A stretch of 14,177 nt of DNA. It comes from Promethearchaeota archaeon. Its GTDB lineage: Archaea; Asgardarchaeota; Lokiarchaeia; Sigyniarchaeales; SOKP01. The translations under genes were made by a program, and so were the position numbers. This document shows positions 14,131 through 14,177 of the stretch, piece after piece (within the stretch, counting starts at the first letter, position 1; each line of letters starts with the position of its first letter). Under the pieces are notes generated by a model, which saw nothing but the letters and a program-made list of their open reading frames with translations, was not told the DNA's origin and searched no databases. The stretch is taken from positions 1 to 14,177 of the forward strand of contig JAEORV010000007.1 in NCBI GenBank assembly GCA_016840695.1, read 5' to 3'.

Positions 14131-14177
14131 ATGTTAGAACGAGATATAGAACCAGAAATCTTGAACGAAGCAGAATC
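14131..14177 (+). CDS. Start of a tandem paralogue of the SpoIIAA/STAS-like gene, cut by window edge
   Basis: Only 15 full codons are visible, reading MLERDIEPEILNEAE. They line up without gaps with MIDEEITPELANEAK at the start of the preceding gene, with E4-class acidic residues, I6, PE at 8-9 and NEA at 12-14 in common. A TATA-like element lies just upstream. This makes a tandem duplication likely. The rest of the gene is outside the window. Confidence 0.55.
   Translation, partial: MLERDIEPEILNEAE

Overview
The window is AT-rich archaeal DNA that looks like an Asgard (Lokiarchaeia-like) genome. This is an inference from gene content. A Rab/Ras-type GTPase fused to a roadblock-like domain, a second small GTPase and a vWA plus C4HC3 zinc-finger protein sit beside archaeal metabolic genes. 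These are a GTP-dependent PEP carboxykinase, heterodisulfide reductase (Hdr) subunits, a two-subunit methylenetetrahydrofolate reductase (MetV/MetF) and an Lrp-type regulator. Promoter-like elements are TATA/BRE type, and gene ends carry T-tracts rather than hairpin terminators. I see no tRNA, rRNA, CRISPR array or insertion sequence.

Layout. (1) 2-1714, plus strand: 3' part of a GTP-type PEP carboxykinase, cut by the left edge. (2) 1711-4953, minus strand: three genes reading towards the PEPCK gene, namely a small GTPase whose P-loop appears only if translation starts at an ATT codon, a vWA/zinc-finger protein, and the roadblock-Rab fusion. (3) 5068-5961, plus strand: an eight-helix membrane protein of unknown function. 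(4) 5962-6349: a 388-base gap with a terminator, a repeated AGTCA box and a BRE/TATA promoter. (5) 6350-13022, plus strand: hdrA-hdrC-hdrB-metV-metF, tightly packed except for an 86-base gap before metV. (6) 13121-13582: an Lrp/AsnC-type regulator. (7) 13679 to the right edge: a SpoIIAA/STAS-like small protein and the start of a tandem paralogue, cut by the edge.

How the genes fit together. The main unit is hdrACB-metVF. Its HdrA is a 1165-residue fusion of two complementary HdrA-type flavoprotein halves and a C-terminal MvhD domain. By analogy with the MetFV-HdrABC-MvhD methylenetetrahydrofolate reductase of acetogenic bacteria, the five proteins probably form a soluble complex. In it the MvhD/HdrA part receives or splits electrons, HdrC passes them on, HdrB acts as the next redox centre, and MetV/MetF reduce methylene- to methyl-tetrahydropterin in the methyl branch of the Wood-Ljungdahl pathway, or run the reverse. 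PEPCK links to gluconeogenesis. The minus-strand GTPase group looks like a separate signalling or trafficking cassette; its function cannot be read from sequence.
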